From CAIWAH01 sp964602595 (GTDB lineage Bacteria > Verrucomicrobiota > Verrucomicrobiia > Limisphaerales > UBA9464), in NCBI GenBank assembly GCA_964602595.1, contig CAZRRO010000006.1, positions 62,001 through 126,000 of the forward strand: a stretch of DNA of 64,000 bases, given 5' to 3'. This document shows positions 17,419 through 26,683 of the stretch, one piece after another (position 1 is the stretch's first letter; every line of letters begins with the position of its first letter). Position numbers and translations under genes: made by a program. The notes beneath the pieces are model-generated. The model saw nothing but the letters and a program-made list of their open reading frames with translations, did not search any database and was not told the origin of the DNA.

Positions 17419-20400
17419 ATGCCCCTTATGAACCCACTGCATCGTTCCCTCCTTTCGGCAATTGTCGCAGCGCTGTTTGCGGTTGGACACGTTACAGCGG
17501 ATTGTGCACCGCCTCCGAACGGTCTGATTGGCTGGTGGGCCGGGAATGGGGCAGCCTACGACTCCGTTACCGGCGATGCCACCACCTTCAACGGGAGCTT
17601 TGAAAGCGGACAAGTCTCCGAGGCTTTCGCCTTCGACGGGCTGGATGACTCGGTCACCGTGGGCGATCTGCCAGCGCTCCACCTGCAGGATCTGTCGATC
17701 GAGTTCTGGGTCAAGCGCGCATCCACCACCCAGGCGTCGCAAACCTGGCCCTACGCCGGCGGTTTGTTTGCCGGCGGCTACGGCAGCTACGCGGTCGCCA
17801 TGGAGCAGAACGGGCAGGTGGTCTTTTCGCAGACCGGCATCGACAAGGTTGGCAGCACCGAGACCGTTCACGATCTGGCCTGGCACCACGTCGCGGTAAC
17901 CAAGTCGGGCGCAACCATCAGTTTCTTTCTGGATGGAACTCGTGCGGGACAGGCGAGCTACAACCCGGTCTTCTCGTTCAACGGGGCTCCCTTTCGGATT
18001 GGATCGCTGGGGGAATCGTTCGGCGGCTCCGCCTACAATTTTTGGGGTTCACTGGATGAAGTGGCTGTGTATGGCCGGGCGCTTGCGGCTGAGGAAATCG
18101 TGGCGATTTACCTGTCCGGTTCGGCAGGGAAATGCCCTGGCACAATTTGCATACCGCCTCCCGCCGGTCTCTCGATGTGGCTCCGCGCCGAGGGCGACGC
18201 GGCGGACTGGACCGCGGCGCATCCGGGCACCTTTGCCGGCGCCCGTTATGCCCCGGGCAAGGTCGGCCCGGCGTTCGAGTTTGACGGCTCCAATGAGGTC
18301 GTGCTCGGCGATGCGCCGGAGTTCAATGGCGACACCTTCACCCTGGAGGCTTGGGTGTATCCCACCTCGTTGGATGGAGCGATTGACACTATCGCCAGCA
18401 AGAGAGCCGACGCCGAAGTCAGCCAGTTTCAGTTCGGGGTCGGCCTCAAGGGACCGATCAACGAGGTGACCAGCCAGATTCCCCTTGGAAATGTGGCCTT
18501 CTACCTGGCCGGTGTCACCGGCCTGCCCGACGAGTATGGCGGTTGGGTGGACGGCAAGGGCGGAGCCCCGCTCAATCAGTGGACCCATGTGGCCCTCGCG
18601 GTGGAACCCGGAGCGGTGACGGTCTTCGTCAACGGCGTGGCGACCCGCCAGCTTACCGGGTTGGGCGGCACGCTGCAACGCACCACCGGCCCGCTCAAGC
18701 TGGGCTCCCGGCACGACAACTTCGCGGTGCCGCGGCCGGCCGAACGCTTCAACGGCCGCATCGACGAATTCAGCTTCTACACCCGCCGATTGGCGGACAC
18801 GGAAATCTCGGTCATCCACGCCGCCGGCGAGATGGGCAAATGCTACCGCGACGCGCCGCCGGGCGACTTGGAATTGGTGCTCGAAGCCCCCGCGAAGGTG
18901 GCCCTGGACCAGGATTTCGTGGTCACCGCCCGGCTCATCAACCACGGCATCGCCCCGGCAACCCAAGTCACGCTGACCAACACGGTGCCGCTCGGCGTCA
19001 GCGTGAGCGGGGTGACCAATTCGCGGGGCTCCAGCGTCAACCTGGCGGGCTTTGTGATCTCAACCTTGGGCACGATCGGCGGCGGCCAGACCGCCACCGT
19101 GCAGATCACCTGCCGGCCGTTGCTCGGCGGAAATTACACGGTCAGCGGTGCCCTTGGGCGCGCAGAACTCGATCCGGTGCCCTCGAATGACCGGCAGGAA
19201 CTCAACCTGGAAGCCTTGCCCCTGACACTCGCGCTCGGTCCGGACCCAATGGCCCGCGAGAATGACGGCATGGTGCGGGTCCAGGTGGTTCTGTCGGCAG
19301 CAGCAGCCGGAGCGGTCGAAGCCACTTACCGCCTCGTCGATGGCACGGCCAAATCCGGCGTCGATTTCCTCGGCACCAACGGGGTGGTCCGCTTTGCCGC
19401 CGGGGTAACCGAGGCGTTCGTCGAGATTCCCCTCATCAACGACCGATTCTTCGAAGCAACCGAAACCTTTTCGCTTGAGCTGGCGACCAGCACGCCAATC
19501 ACGCTCGGCCGGACCAACGGGATCGTGAGCATCGAAAATGACGATCCGAAGCCGACCTTGGCCGTGACTGACGTGGTCATCCTCGAAGGCAATTCCGGCG
19601 GCACCAATGCGGTCTTCTCGGTAAGCCTGGCCGGCGCCAGCGAGGCCGTGGTGACGGTGGACTATGCGGCGGTTTCCGGCACCGCCTCGGCCCCGACGGA
19701 TTATCTCCCGGCTGCCGGCACGCTGGCCTTCGCCGCCGGCGAGCTGGCAAAGACAGTCGAGGTTCGCGTCAACGGAGACACCGCCGTGGAAGCCAATGAA
19801 AGTTTCCAACTGGTCCTCTCCAATGTCGCCAATGCCGACTTGGCCGACGCGAAAGGCGCGGCCGCAATCCTCAACGACGATTTCGTGCCCGGACAGGTGA
19901 CCGGCTTTCGCTGGGATGCCATTGCGGGCACCCCGAAGGTCGGGGAAAACATTCCCGTCCGCCTGACGGCGGTGGACGGCGGTGGCACGGCCGTGCCGGC
20001 CTTCAACGGAACGGTGTTGCTGCAGGCGACCGACACCGCCCGGGCGCCTGCATCCGTGGTCATCTCCGAAGTGGACGCCAATGGGTCCAGCCTAAGCCGG
20101 GTGGAGTTTGGCAACGTCAGCACCAACATAGTAGACCTAACCGGCTGGACGATTACTCTCTACGATGCCACGACATGGCCGCTGCCCACCGGCACGGTCA
20201 CGCTGAATTCGGGAAACACCCTTCAGCCGGCCGGAATCTTCCAGCTCACCGAAGGCGCCGGGATAAATCAGTTCCCCAGCCTGCGAACTGGCTTTCCGTT
20301 GTCCTGGGCGCTGAGTCCTGAGGGAAGATTTGTCGCGGTGCTACTTCGGGATGCCAATGGCGCCATCGTGGACTTCTTCTGTGCCATGCGGGCAATGCCG

Positions 20401-22650
20401 GACCAAATCCAGGTGCCGGTCACCATCCCGAAGGAGCAATGGACCGGCTTGCCGATGACCTATCCGAGTTCGTCGATTGTCAGTTATCAGCGGGCCGGCA
20501 ACGCGGACAGCAACTCGGCCCGTGACTGGGCCACGCAGCCGGCCACCCCCAACCGGTTGCCAAACATCATTACGGTGCCGTTCGCGGACAGTCGTTCTCT
20601 CGGATTGACTCCGGAATTTGCCGCCGACTTTCAGAACGGCGTGTGGACCGGCGATGTGCAATTGAAGGCATTTGCCCCGCAGGTCGCCCTGATCGCCGAC
20701 GACGGCAACGGTCACCGCGGCCAGTCGGCGCCGCTGGTCATGGGCACAGCGGACGACCTCGGTGTCACGCTGACGGTTGATCCCAACCAGATGCAGCATC
20801 CGGGGAGATTCGTCCATTACCGGGCGGAGGTAACCCAGTGCTGTGAGACGATTTCGTCCAACGTCATCGTCGAAGTTCGTCTGCCCGCCTACTTCGGAAG
20901 TTTGCGATCCCAGGTCGCGGCGGTGACCGTTTCTCAGGGCACGCACGAGGTAAGCACTTACTTTCCTACCGGAGCGACCCAACCAGCAGTTCTGGTCCGG
21001 GCTTCCTTGGGTCAACTGGGCCTAGGGCAAAGCGCCCAGCTTGAGTTCGAAATCTCGCGGCAGAGCATCACCCAATTGCAACTGATGCCGACCAACATCG
21101 CGGCGGTGGCCACCGTCAGTCGCACCCAACCGGAACAGAATCTAAGCAACAATTCCTCCGAAGCAGTGGCCGAAATCAACGCCGGTTGCACCCCCCTGCC
21201 TGAAGGGGCGGTGGCCTGGTGGCGCGGCGAGATGAATCGGAACGACTCGCTTGGGCTCGGCACCTTGGAACTGGTGGGCACAGGTTCCGACTTCCTCGCC
21301 TACGGCCCCGGGCGAACCCTGAACACATCAGCCCTGAATCTCGACCGCAGCCGCAGTTTCCAAACCGCCGCCGGTTTCCAATGGAACCTTGGTGCCAACC
21401 AAGACTTCAGCGCCGAGCTTTGGCTGCGCGTGGTTTCCGATGTCCTGCGTGATCGCATCATGCTGCTCGACAAACGCGATCCCGCCACCGGCGTCGGGTT
21501 TGAACTGTTCCTTGACCAAGGCCGGCTCGGCGTGGTGATTACCGACTCATCCGGCGCCTCGCAGAGTCATTTCAGCCGGATCCCCGCCATCAACACCGCC
21601 GACCTGCGCGATGGCCGCTGGCACCACGTGGGCCTAACCGTCCGACGGGATCCCCAAACAGCCGCCCTTGTGTTGAGTGTGGACGGGGCTCTGACCCCGT
21701 TCTCGGCCCAATTCGAAGTCACCGGAGACTTGGGCCAGGCACCGCTGCGAATCGGTTTCGAACCCGGTCATGGCAACGCCACCGCCTTCGTCGGCTTCCT
21801 GGATGAAATTACCCTCTACTCCACTGCGTTGGAGACGGCCTCCCTTTCGGCGATCTCTCGGTCGGGCGGCGCGGGCAAATGTCTGGCTGATGTCAAACTG
21901 GCTTTCGCCAATCCGAAGCCCGAGGGCACCCAGTTCCCTGCCCCCTTCAGCTACGGGCAACCCATGACGATTTCGTTGACCCTGACCAACCGCGGTCCTT
22001 TTGCGATCCCGACCACTTGGGTTGCCGTGGTGTTCGGCGAATTGGGAACCGTGCGGTTCGTCAGCCCGAGCGTGGGCACAAACGTGTTCTCGCCATTCGT
22101 GACCTACCACGACCTCGGCCCGCTTGCAGCGGGTGCCGACCGTTCGTTTGAAGTCGAAATCACGCTGACCAACATCATCGATCACCTCTCCCCCGAGCTG
22201 GCGGCCTTGCTGCTGAATGTCGGTCAGGGTTACCGGATGACCTACCCAAGCGCCACCTTCCGCATCAATCCCGACGGCGACGCCGACGGCGCCGCCGACG
22301 TGTGGGAACTGACCAACGGCTTCGACCCGCTGAACGCCGGCGACGCGATGGCCGATACCGACGGCGACGGGTTCCCGAACGTGGACGAGTTCCAGCTCGG
22401 CACCGACCCACGCAACGCCACGGATGCGCTCAAGCTTGAGCTCAGTGCCGCCGACGCCAACGGCGTGCGGTTCCGGTTCCCGGGCAAGGCCGGAAAATCC
22501 TACGGTCTCTTCCGGCGCGCACAGTTGGGTGAGCCGTGGAGCGAAGTTTCGCGGTTCACGGCCTCCGAAAATGCCGTGGTCGAACTGGCCGATACCACGC
22601 CACCAGCCGACGCCGCGTTCTACCAGATTCAGCTGCTGCCCAACCCGTAG
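17419..22650 (+). CDS. Giant secreted LamG / Calx-beta / lamin-tail protein
   Basis: The 1,743-residue protein starts at ATG 17419 (alternative 17428) just before a signal peptide (SAIVAALFAVGHVTADC). Domains in order: LamG (about 29-240), LamG (245-475), a DUF11-like segment (483-598, ATQVTLTNTVPLGVSVSG), two Calx-beta domains (598-707 and 713-824, each ending IENDD or LNDD), a lamin-tail-like domain (about 880-1048, VDLTGWTITLYD), another DUF11-like stretch, LamG (1255-1490), and a thrombospondin-3-like calcium segment (1617-1664, DADGAADVWELTNG, DTDGDGFPNVDEF). It ends in a short beta domain finishing FYQIQLLPNP. This is an extracellular, calcium-stabilised binding protein of unknown ligand. 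A strong terminator follows. Confidence 0.8.
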   Translation: MPLMNPLHRSLLSAIVAALFAVGHVTADCAPPPNGLIGWWAGNGAAYDSVTGDATTFNGSFESGQVSEAFAFDGLDDSVTVGDLPALHLQDLSIEFWVKRASTTQASQTWPYAGGLFAGGYGSYAVAMEQNGQVVFSQTGIDKVGSTETVHDLAWHHVAVTKSGATISFFLDGTRAGQASYNPVFSFNGAPFRIGSLGESFGGSAYNFWGSLDEVAVYGRALAAEEIVAIYLSGSAGKCPGTICIPPPAGLSMWLRAEGDAADWTAAHPGTFAGARYAPGKVGPAFEFDGSNEVVLGDAPEFNGDTFTLEAWVYPTSLDGAIDTIASKRADAEVSQFQFGVGLKGPINEVTSQIPLGNVAFYLAGVTGLPDEYGGWVDGKGGAPLNQWTHVALAVEPGAVTVFVNGVATRQLTGLGGTLQRTTGPLKLGSRHDNFAVPRPAERFNGRIDEFSFYTRRLADTEISVIHAAGEMGKCYRDAPPGDLELVLEAPAKVALDQDFVVTARLINHGIAPATQVTLTNTVPLGVSVSGVTNSRGSSVNLAGFVISTLGTIGGGQTATVQITCRPLLGGNYTVSGALGRAELDPVPSNDRQELNLEALPLTLALGPDPMARENDGMVRVQVVLSAAAAGAVEATYRLVDGTAKSGVDFLGTNGVVRFAAGVTEAFVEIPLINDRFFEATETFSLELATSTPITLGRTNGIVSIENDDPKPTLAVTDVVILEGNSGGTNAVFSVSLAGASEAVVTVDYAAVSGTASAPTDYLPAAGTLAFAAGELAKTVEVRVNGDTAVEANESFQLVLSNVANADLADAKGAAAILNDDFVPGQVTGFRWDAIAGTPKVGENIPVRLTAVDGGGTAVPAFNGTVLLQATDTARAPASVVISEVDANGSSLSRVEFGNVSTNIVDLTGWTITLYDATTWPLPTGTVTLNSGNTLQPAGIFQLTEGAGINQFPSLRTGFPLSWALSPEGRFVAVLLRDANGAIVDFFCAMRAMPDQIQVPVTIPKEQWTGLPMTYPSSSIVSYQRAGNADSNSARDWATQPATPNRLPNIITVPFADSRSLGLTPEFAADFQNGVWTGDVQLKAFAPQVALIADDGNGHRGQSAPLVMGTADDLGVTLTVDPNQMQHPGRFVHYRAEVTQCCETISSNVIVEVRLPAYFGSLRSQVAAVTVSQGTHEVSTYFPTGATQPAVLVRASLGQLGLGQSAQLEFEISRQSITQLQLMPTNIAAVATVSRTQPEQNLSNNSSEAVAEINAGCTPLPEGAVAWWRGEMNRNDSLGLGTLELVGTGSDFLAYGPGRTLNTSALNLDRSRSFQTAAGFQWNLGANQDFSAELWLRVVSDVLRDRIMLLDKRDPATGVGFELFLDQGRLGVVITDSSGASQSHFSRIPAINTADLRDGRWHHVGLTVRRDPQTAALVLSVDGALTPFSAQFEVTGDLGQAPLRIGFEPGHGNATAFVGFLDEITLYSTALETASLSAISRSGGAGKCLADVKLAFANPKPEGTQFPAPFSYGQPMTISLTLTNRGPFAIPTTWVAVVFGELGTVRFVSPSVGTNVFSPFVTYHDLGPLAAGADRSFEVEITLTNIIDHLSPELAALLLNVGQGYRMTYPSATFRINPDGDADGAADVWELTNGFDPLNAGDAMADTDGDGFPNVDEFQLGTDPRNATDALKLELSAADANGVRFRFPGKAGKSYGLFRRAQLGEPWSEVSRFTASENAVVELADTTPPADAAFYQIQLLPNP

Positions 22651-22673
22651 CGGCTCGGGCGGTCGTTCCTAAC

Positions 22674-22704
22674 GGGCGCGGAAGTTCGCTTCCGCGCCCT
22701 TTTT
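22674..22704 (+). terminator. Rho-independent terminator with UUCG loop
   Basis: An 11-bp perfect stem GGGCGCGGAAG / CTTCCGCGCCC closes on a TTCG tetraloop and is followed directly by five T residues. It starts 23 bp after the stop of the giant LamG gene. This is the clearest terminator in the window. Confidence 0.95.
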
Positions 22705-22765
22705 GTTGGCGACGCCCAGTCGGGGGCATTCCAGCACTGGGTTCCGGATAGCGAACGAAACCAAC

Positions 22766-22792
22766 GTAGGGCAGGCGGGACGCCTGCCCTAC
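22766..22792. repeat. REP-like 27-bp palindrome
   Basis: GTAGGGCAGGCG-GGA-CGCCTGCCCTAC is a perfect 12-bp inverted repeat with a 3-base loop, in the convergent gap between the giant LamG gene and the ChbG-like gene. It lacks a T-run, so it is more like a dispersed palindromic element than a terminator. Whether it recurs in the genome cannot be seen here. Confidence 0.6.
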
Positions 22793-22849
22793 TTTACGGC
22801 CCGACTCCGCTCTCCTCGAATTGACACACGACAGCGGGATGTGCCGCGC

Positions 22850-23788
22850 CTACTTTTTCTCGGCCCGCAGCTTGCGTTGCAGATCCCGGATCGGGCGGTA
22901 GCCGATCAGCTTCACGCCCTGTTTTTCCAGCAGGGCCTTCAGGTCGGCGTCGTGGGTGAACAGTTCGTATTCCGCGGAGCGGATCGCCCAGCTGCCGGTG
23001 ATGGCCTTGAGTTCTTCGGTCGGCTGGCCGGCGTGGATGAACAGTTCGGTGATGCCCGGCTTCAGGCTCGCCAGCCGCTTCAGCCAGAACGTCTTCACGT
23101 CCGCCGGCCCGGCATACTTCATGTCAAAGATGAAGTCGTCCGGGAACAGGATGCCCTTGGCGGAAAACTTCTCCCGCCAGCCCGTCTGGCCGGCCTGGGC
23201 AAAGGTTTCCTCGGAAGCCATGCGCACCGGCAGGTCGAATTCTACGGCGAGCTGGAGGTAACTTTCGAGGTAATCAGGGCGGTATTGCAGCACACCCATG
23301 TGGGAGTCGAGGTGGGTGAGGTCCACGCCGGCCGCGAGCGCCTTGCGGATTTGGGCGCGGGATTCCACCAACGCTTCCTGCGGGTTCGATTTGGCGTAAA
23401 CCTGCGGCGTCTCGTGCCAAAGGAAACCCTCGGGATCAATCAGCCCCGGCACCTCGGCGCGCGGCGCGACCGGGCCCCAGCGATACACGCGCCACTCGGA
23501 AGTCTGGCACAGGTGGATGCCGAAGTCCTTCTCCGGATTCGCCTTGGCGTAGTTCGCGATCTCCAGGAACCACGGACACGGCACCATGATGGTCGAGGAA
23601 CGCATCACGCCGTTTTCGAGCGCATCGATGGTCGCGACGTTGGCGGTGTGACACATGCCCACGTCGTCGCCGTTGACGATCAGCAAACGATCGGTGGCGG
23701 CATAACCAAGGCGCTCGGCCAAAGACGGCGCAGCCAGCAACGTGGCGGGCAGGAGCAACGCGAGGGCGGACAGGAGGGGCTTGAACAT
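22850..23788 (-). CDS. ChbG/HpnK (YdjC) family deacetylase, exported
   Basis: The 312-residue protein has a signal peptide (LLLPATLLAAPS) and then the YdjC-type active-site pattern: RLLIVNGDDVGMCHTAN with the Asp pair, KDFGIHL, and DLTHLDSHMGVLQ carrying the metal-binding His and Asp residues. Family members remove acetyl groups from N-acetylated oligosaccharides or hopanoid-linked sugars. A secretion signal points to a periplasmic substrate. Length is close to the family norm, with a C-terminal extension including SAEYELFTHDADLKALLE. It is the last gene of the minus-strand run that begins near 25.7 kb. Confidence 0.85.
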   Translation of the reverse strand: MFKPLLSALALLLPATLLAAPSLAERLGYAATDRLLIVNGDDVGMCHTANVATIDALENGVMRSSTIMVPCPWFLEIANYAKANPEKDFGIHLCQTSEWRVYRWGPVAPRAEVPGLIDPEGFLWHETPQVYAKSNPQEALVESRAQIRKALAAGVDLTHLDSHMGVLQYRPDYLESYLQLAVEFDLPVRMASEETFAQAGQTGWREKFSAKGILFPDDFIFDMKYAGPADVKTFWLKRLASLKPGITELFIHAGQPTEELKAITGSWAIRSAEYELFTHDADLKALLEKQGVKLIGYRPIRDLQRKLRAEKK

Positions 23789-23837
23789 GCGGCCAACGTG
23801 ACCAAGGCGGCCGTTCGTTGCAAAGCCCCGATCCGGG

Positions 23838-24296
23838 TCACGGGCGGGGAACCGCCTCCGTGCCGATGTCCGCCGCGATCCGCCAACCCTGCGGGGTCAT
23901 ACGCCAGACTGTCAGGTAGCGGCCCTGACGTTCCCCGCGCGGCGAGCGGGTCACGAAGTCGCCCCAGGTCCAACCCAGCTCACCACTCAACGACACTTCG
24001 GCGAAGCGCGGTGTCCACACCAGTGCGCCGGGCGGAAGTTCGCGCAGTTCCGCCATGAAGGCCAACCGGCCCACGACGTTTGGACCAGCCGCGTTAAGGC
24101 GCAGGGATTGGCCCTCACTGAATTGCCCAAAGGCGACCGCCGCCCCCTGCTCCACCGCCATCCGGCTGAAATTTCGGTCCACCTCGTAAAGTTCGCGGGA
24201 TCGCACCTGAGGCGACACTACCGGCTGCCGTTTGCCCGAGCCGGCGCAACCGGCGACGAGCAGCAGTGCCAGCAGACTCAAAATCGCTCGCAACAT
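23838..24296 (-). CDS. Lipoprotein, NTF2/SnoaL-like fold candidate
   Basis: The 152-residue protein starts with a lipoprotein signal, LLALLLVAGC, with Cys as the likely lipidation site. The mature part (FSRMAVEQGAAVAFGQF, ELGWTWGDFVTRSPRGERQG, VWRMTPQGWRIAADIG) fits the helix-plus-curved-sheet rhythm of DUF4440/SnoaL-like NTF2 proteins. It was placed at ATG 24296 because the upstream frame is featureless. The function is unknown, and it is probably anchored in a periplasm-facing membrane. Confidence 0.7.
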   Translation of the reverse strand: MLRAILSLLALLLVAGCAGSGKRQPVVSPQVRSRELYEVDRNFSRMAVEQGAAVAFGQFSEGQSLRLNAAGPNVVGRLAFMAELRELPPGALVWTPRFAEVSLSGELGWTWGDFVTRSPRGERQGRYLTVWRMTPQGWRIAADIGTEAVPRP

Positions 24297-24352
24297 GTTG
24301 AGCGTCTGACCGGTTGGGAACTCCGGCGGCAACTGTCGGCGCCAGTTTGGGT

Positions 24353-24715
24353 TCAGCGGCGGAACCCGATGCCGGAGGGCTGCGGCGCTCCGCCCGGCAG
24401 TTCGTGGGCGCAAGGCTGGTTGATCGGCACTTCGGGAACCGCGGCATTCGGTTGCACCAAGCCGTTTTGCAGGAGCCACGCCTCGACTTCCTCGCCGCTA
24501 ACGTCGGCCAGAATCTGACCGTTGATCTCCATGCTGGGCTGTTTCATCTGCCCCGTCTTCTCGACCATTTCCTGGTAGAAGTGGGGATTGTTGATGATGT
24601 CGCGATCCTCGTAGGGGAGATCGTATTTCCGGAAGACGGCGCGCACGCCCATGCTCCAGCCGCAGGACGGCTTCATCCAGGCGACGATCGTGGGCTTCTT
24701 GGCAGTTGCATTCAT
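24353..24715 (-). CDS. Glutaredoxin-like protein with CGWS active site
   Basis: The 120-residue thioredoxin-fold protein has VAWMKPSCGWSMGVRAVF, so a single cysteine in the CGxS pattern of monothiol glutaredoxins. YEDRDIINNPHFY and QPSMEINGQILADVSGEEVEAWL follow, the second with the cis-Pro region. A proline-rich tail (QPNAAVPEVPINQPCAHELP) with another Cys extends past the domain. It may handle glutathione or iron-sulphur cluster transfer, but the proline- and cysteine-containing tail is unusual. ATG 24715 gives the expected N-terminus. Confidence 0.8.
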   Translation of the reverse strand: MNATAKKPTIVAWMKPSCGWSMGVRAVFRKYDLPYEDRDIINNPHFYQEMVEKTGQMKQPSMEINGQILADVSGEEVEAWLLQNGLVQPNAAVPEVPINQPCAHELPGGAPQPSGIGFRR

Positions 24716-24775
24716 GGCGGCGGGAGTCTGGCACCACTCCGCCAAAGCTCAAAAATGAATCACGGGCTGCCGCCG

Positions 24776-25681
24776 TCAGGCCACCGCCAGGCAGACGGCG
24801 CCGGCCACCGCCAGCACGCCGCCCCCGACGGACCGCGGCGTGGGCCGCTCCCGGTCGAGCCACCACGCAAACGGAATGACCGCGAGCGGGGTCAGGGCCG
24901 CGATGGCTACCACCACCCCGGTCTTCTGCTCCAGCAGCGCCCACTGGTAACACGCCACCCCAAGGGACGGGCCGCACAGGGCATTCAGGACCACCCATGG
25001 CCAGGCCCGGCGTAGGTTCAACGGCCCGTTGCCGGCCGGTTTGGCGCTGCTTTGTCCTCGTTGCCACAGCCACCACACCAGCGTGAAGGCGACCCCAGCG
25101 AGAATGCGTTGATACGACACCGACAGGCCATCAATCGGGAAGCCGGCATCTCGCGACAGCAACTGACCATGCCGGCTCAACACGGCGCCCCACGCCTGAC
25201 CGGCGGCGGCGATGACACCCAAGCCCAAGGCCCAGGCGCCCGGTCGCGGCAACGCTCCGACGCGACCCGCCGACGGTGTTCCCGGATAAAGCGCCACCGC
25301 CACGCCTCCAAGGATGAGCAGGCCGGCACCGATTTCGTTGAAGCCCAGCGGCGTGCCTAGCCAGAGCCATTCCGTGACCGCCGCGATGGGCGCACCGAGG
25401 CAATGCACCAGCAGGCTGGTGAGCTGGGCGCCCAGCCGAGGCAGCGCGAGGAAGATGGCCGTATCGCAAATGCCGAAGCCGATGAACCCGCTGACAACGA
25501 ACCAGCCCAACGCCGGTCCACGCAGACCCGCTCCCCAGACATGGGCGTAAATCCCGAGGATCGTAGCCGCGAGCAGGATACGCAGCAGGCTCGCGGTAGG
25601 CGGCCCGAGCAGGTTGACCGAACGCTTCGCCGCCACGGACGAAAACGCGAACAGCAGCATGGCGAGCGCGGCGGGGATCAT
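24776..25681 (-). CDS. EamA/DMT-family transporter
   Basis: The 301-residue protein has about ten hydrophobic segments in two halves, starting MIPAALAMLLFAFSSVAAKRSV and ending GGGVLAVAGAVCLAVA. The second half has ACYQWALLEQKTGVVVAI and ALTPLAVIPFAWWLDRERP, the signature of the second EamA repeat. Such carriers export amino acids or other small metabolites across the inner membrane. The substrate is not predictable, and the neighbours give no clue. Confidence 0.85.
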   Translation of the reverse strand: MIPAALAMLLFAFSSVAAKRSVNLLGPPTASLLRILLAATILGIYAHVWGAGLRGPALGWFVVSGFIGFGICDTAIFLALPRLGAQLTSLLVHCLGAPIAAVTEWLWLGTPLGFNEIGAGLLILGGVAVALYPGTPSAGRVGALPRPGAWALGLGVIAAAGQAWGAVLSRHGQLLSRDAGFPIDGLSVSYQRILAGVAFTLVWWLWQRGQSSAKPAGNGPLNLRRAWPWVVLNALCGPSLGVACYQWALLEQKTGVVVAIAALTPLAVIPFAWWLDRERPTPRSVGGGVLAVAGAVCLAVA

Positions 25682-25944
25682 GAACGGAGGGCCGGGTGAT
25701 TGCGCTTCGCTTGTCTGCCTTGGTTGGACCGAACAATCACGGTCGTTGTGGTGTTTGAACGTCGAGACTGCGGGCGAGCTCCGTTCGCTCGGAGGCGCTC
25801 AAGTATTTGAGAGAATCGTCCGGCGCATTGCCTTCAAGTGCTTGAGTTGTCCTCTTGGGCGGTCGCAGTAATTCGCCGGTCGTAGCAGCCTGCGCATTGG
25901 GCCTCGGGTCAACATTGGAATCCTTCACGAGATACTGGGTTCAT
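25682..25944. other. 263-bp palindrome-rich gap with a doubtful 63-codon frame
   Basis: A minus-strand frame at 25737-25928 begins 16 bp after the DUF4261-like stop and fits the gap, but the product (QALEGNAPDDSLKYL and so on) resembles no family I know. The DNA holds several short palindromes: CTCCG-TTCG-CTCGGAG, CTCAAGTATTTGAG and TCAAGTGCTTGA. I read it as an intergenic repeat or regulatory region rather than a gene, with low certainty. Confidence 0.3.
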
Positions 25945-26670
25945 CTAAGTCGCGTTGAGGCGCCAGATGCCGTGTGGGTTGTAGAACAAATCCCTTTGGT
26001 CATGCCGCGTGTCTTGCTTGAACGAGAGGCGAAACTGAGGGGCGGTCGCTGTCAGACTGAAAGTGTGGCCCTCGGCGAGTTTCGGACGTTCAATGATCTG
26101 CCAGAAGTTGAAGCGGTTCATCAAGTGAGCTGCATCACCGACGGGAATGGAGCGTGGCACTTCGCATTCAGGGAAGCCGAAGTTGTGCATTCCGCACGAG
26201 TAGTAGTATTCGTCGTCACCGATCAAAACCACTCCAGCGCAATAGGTGTCGAACGGTGAGCCAGACAATAAGGCAGCCCAGCGTTCCCACGTATGCGCGA
26301 CGCCGGCAGACTCCAGTTTGACGGCAATGCCACCGATGCGTTGGATGACCTGTGTGAATTTGAGGATGCGTTCGCGCTGATTTAGGAAATCGAGGGGGAA
26401 GCGGAGGTAAGCGACGGCAGTATGCTTCTGGAGTCGGGCAAGAATTTCCGTTGGAATTTTGCCTTGAGCGGCAATTTCAAATGCCTTGGGGATGTTGGAG
26501 TCCACAGGACAAAGCTCCAGCGGCACATGGTCCTTCGCCTCAATGTCGGCAAGGATCATCCCGGCAAACATGTAGCGCGCCTTTGGCTCGCAGATAATCA
26601 CCTGGCGGATGAAGTCGCTCTTGTCCAGCCAGGTTCCCGGGATGCAGACAACGAGTTCGGCAGGCATCAT
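25945..26670 (-). CDS. DUF4261-like protein of unknown function
   Basis: The 241-residue protein has no signal peptide or membrane segment. Recognisable features are LVVCIPGTWLDKSDF near the start and YYSCGMHNFGFPECEV in the second half, the latter resembling the Cys/Gly-Met-x-x-(F)G pattern of DUF4261. The start at 26670 is supported by GGAG about 6 bp upstream. It lies 13 bp after rpe and is probably co-transcribed, yet it is visibly less GC-rich than rpe, which may mean recent acquisition. No activity can be assigned; DUF4261-type proteins are sometimes found near toxin loci, but none is adjacent. Confidence 0.65.
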   Translation of the reverse strand: MMPAELVVCIPGTWLDKSDFIRQVIICEPKARYMFAGMILADIEAKDHVPLELCPVDSNIPKAFEIAAQGKIPTEILARLQKHTAVAYLRFPLDFLNQRERILKFTQVIQRIGGIAVKLESAGVAHTWERWAALLSGSPFDTYCAGVVLIGDDEYYYSCGMHNFGFPECEVPRSIPVGDAAHLMNRFNFWQIIERPKLAEGHTFSLTATAPQFRLSFKQDTRHDQRDLFYNPHGIWRLNAT

Positions 26671-26683
26671 GTGTTCTCCACTA

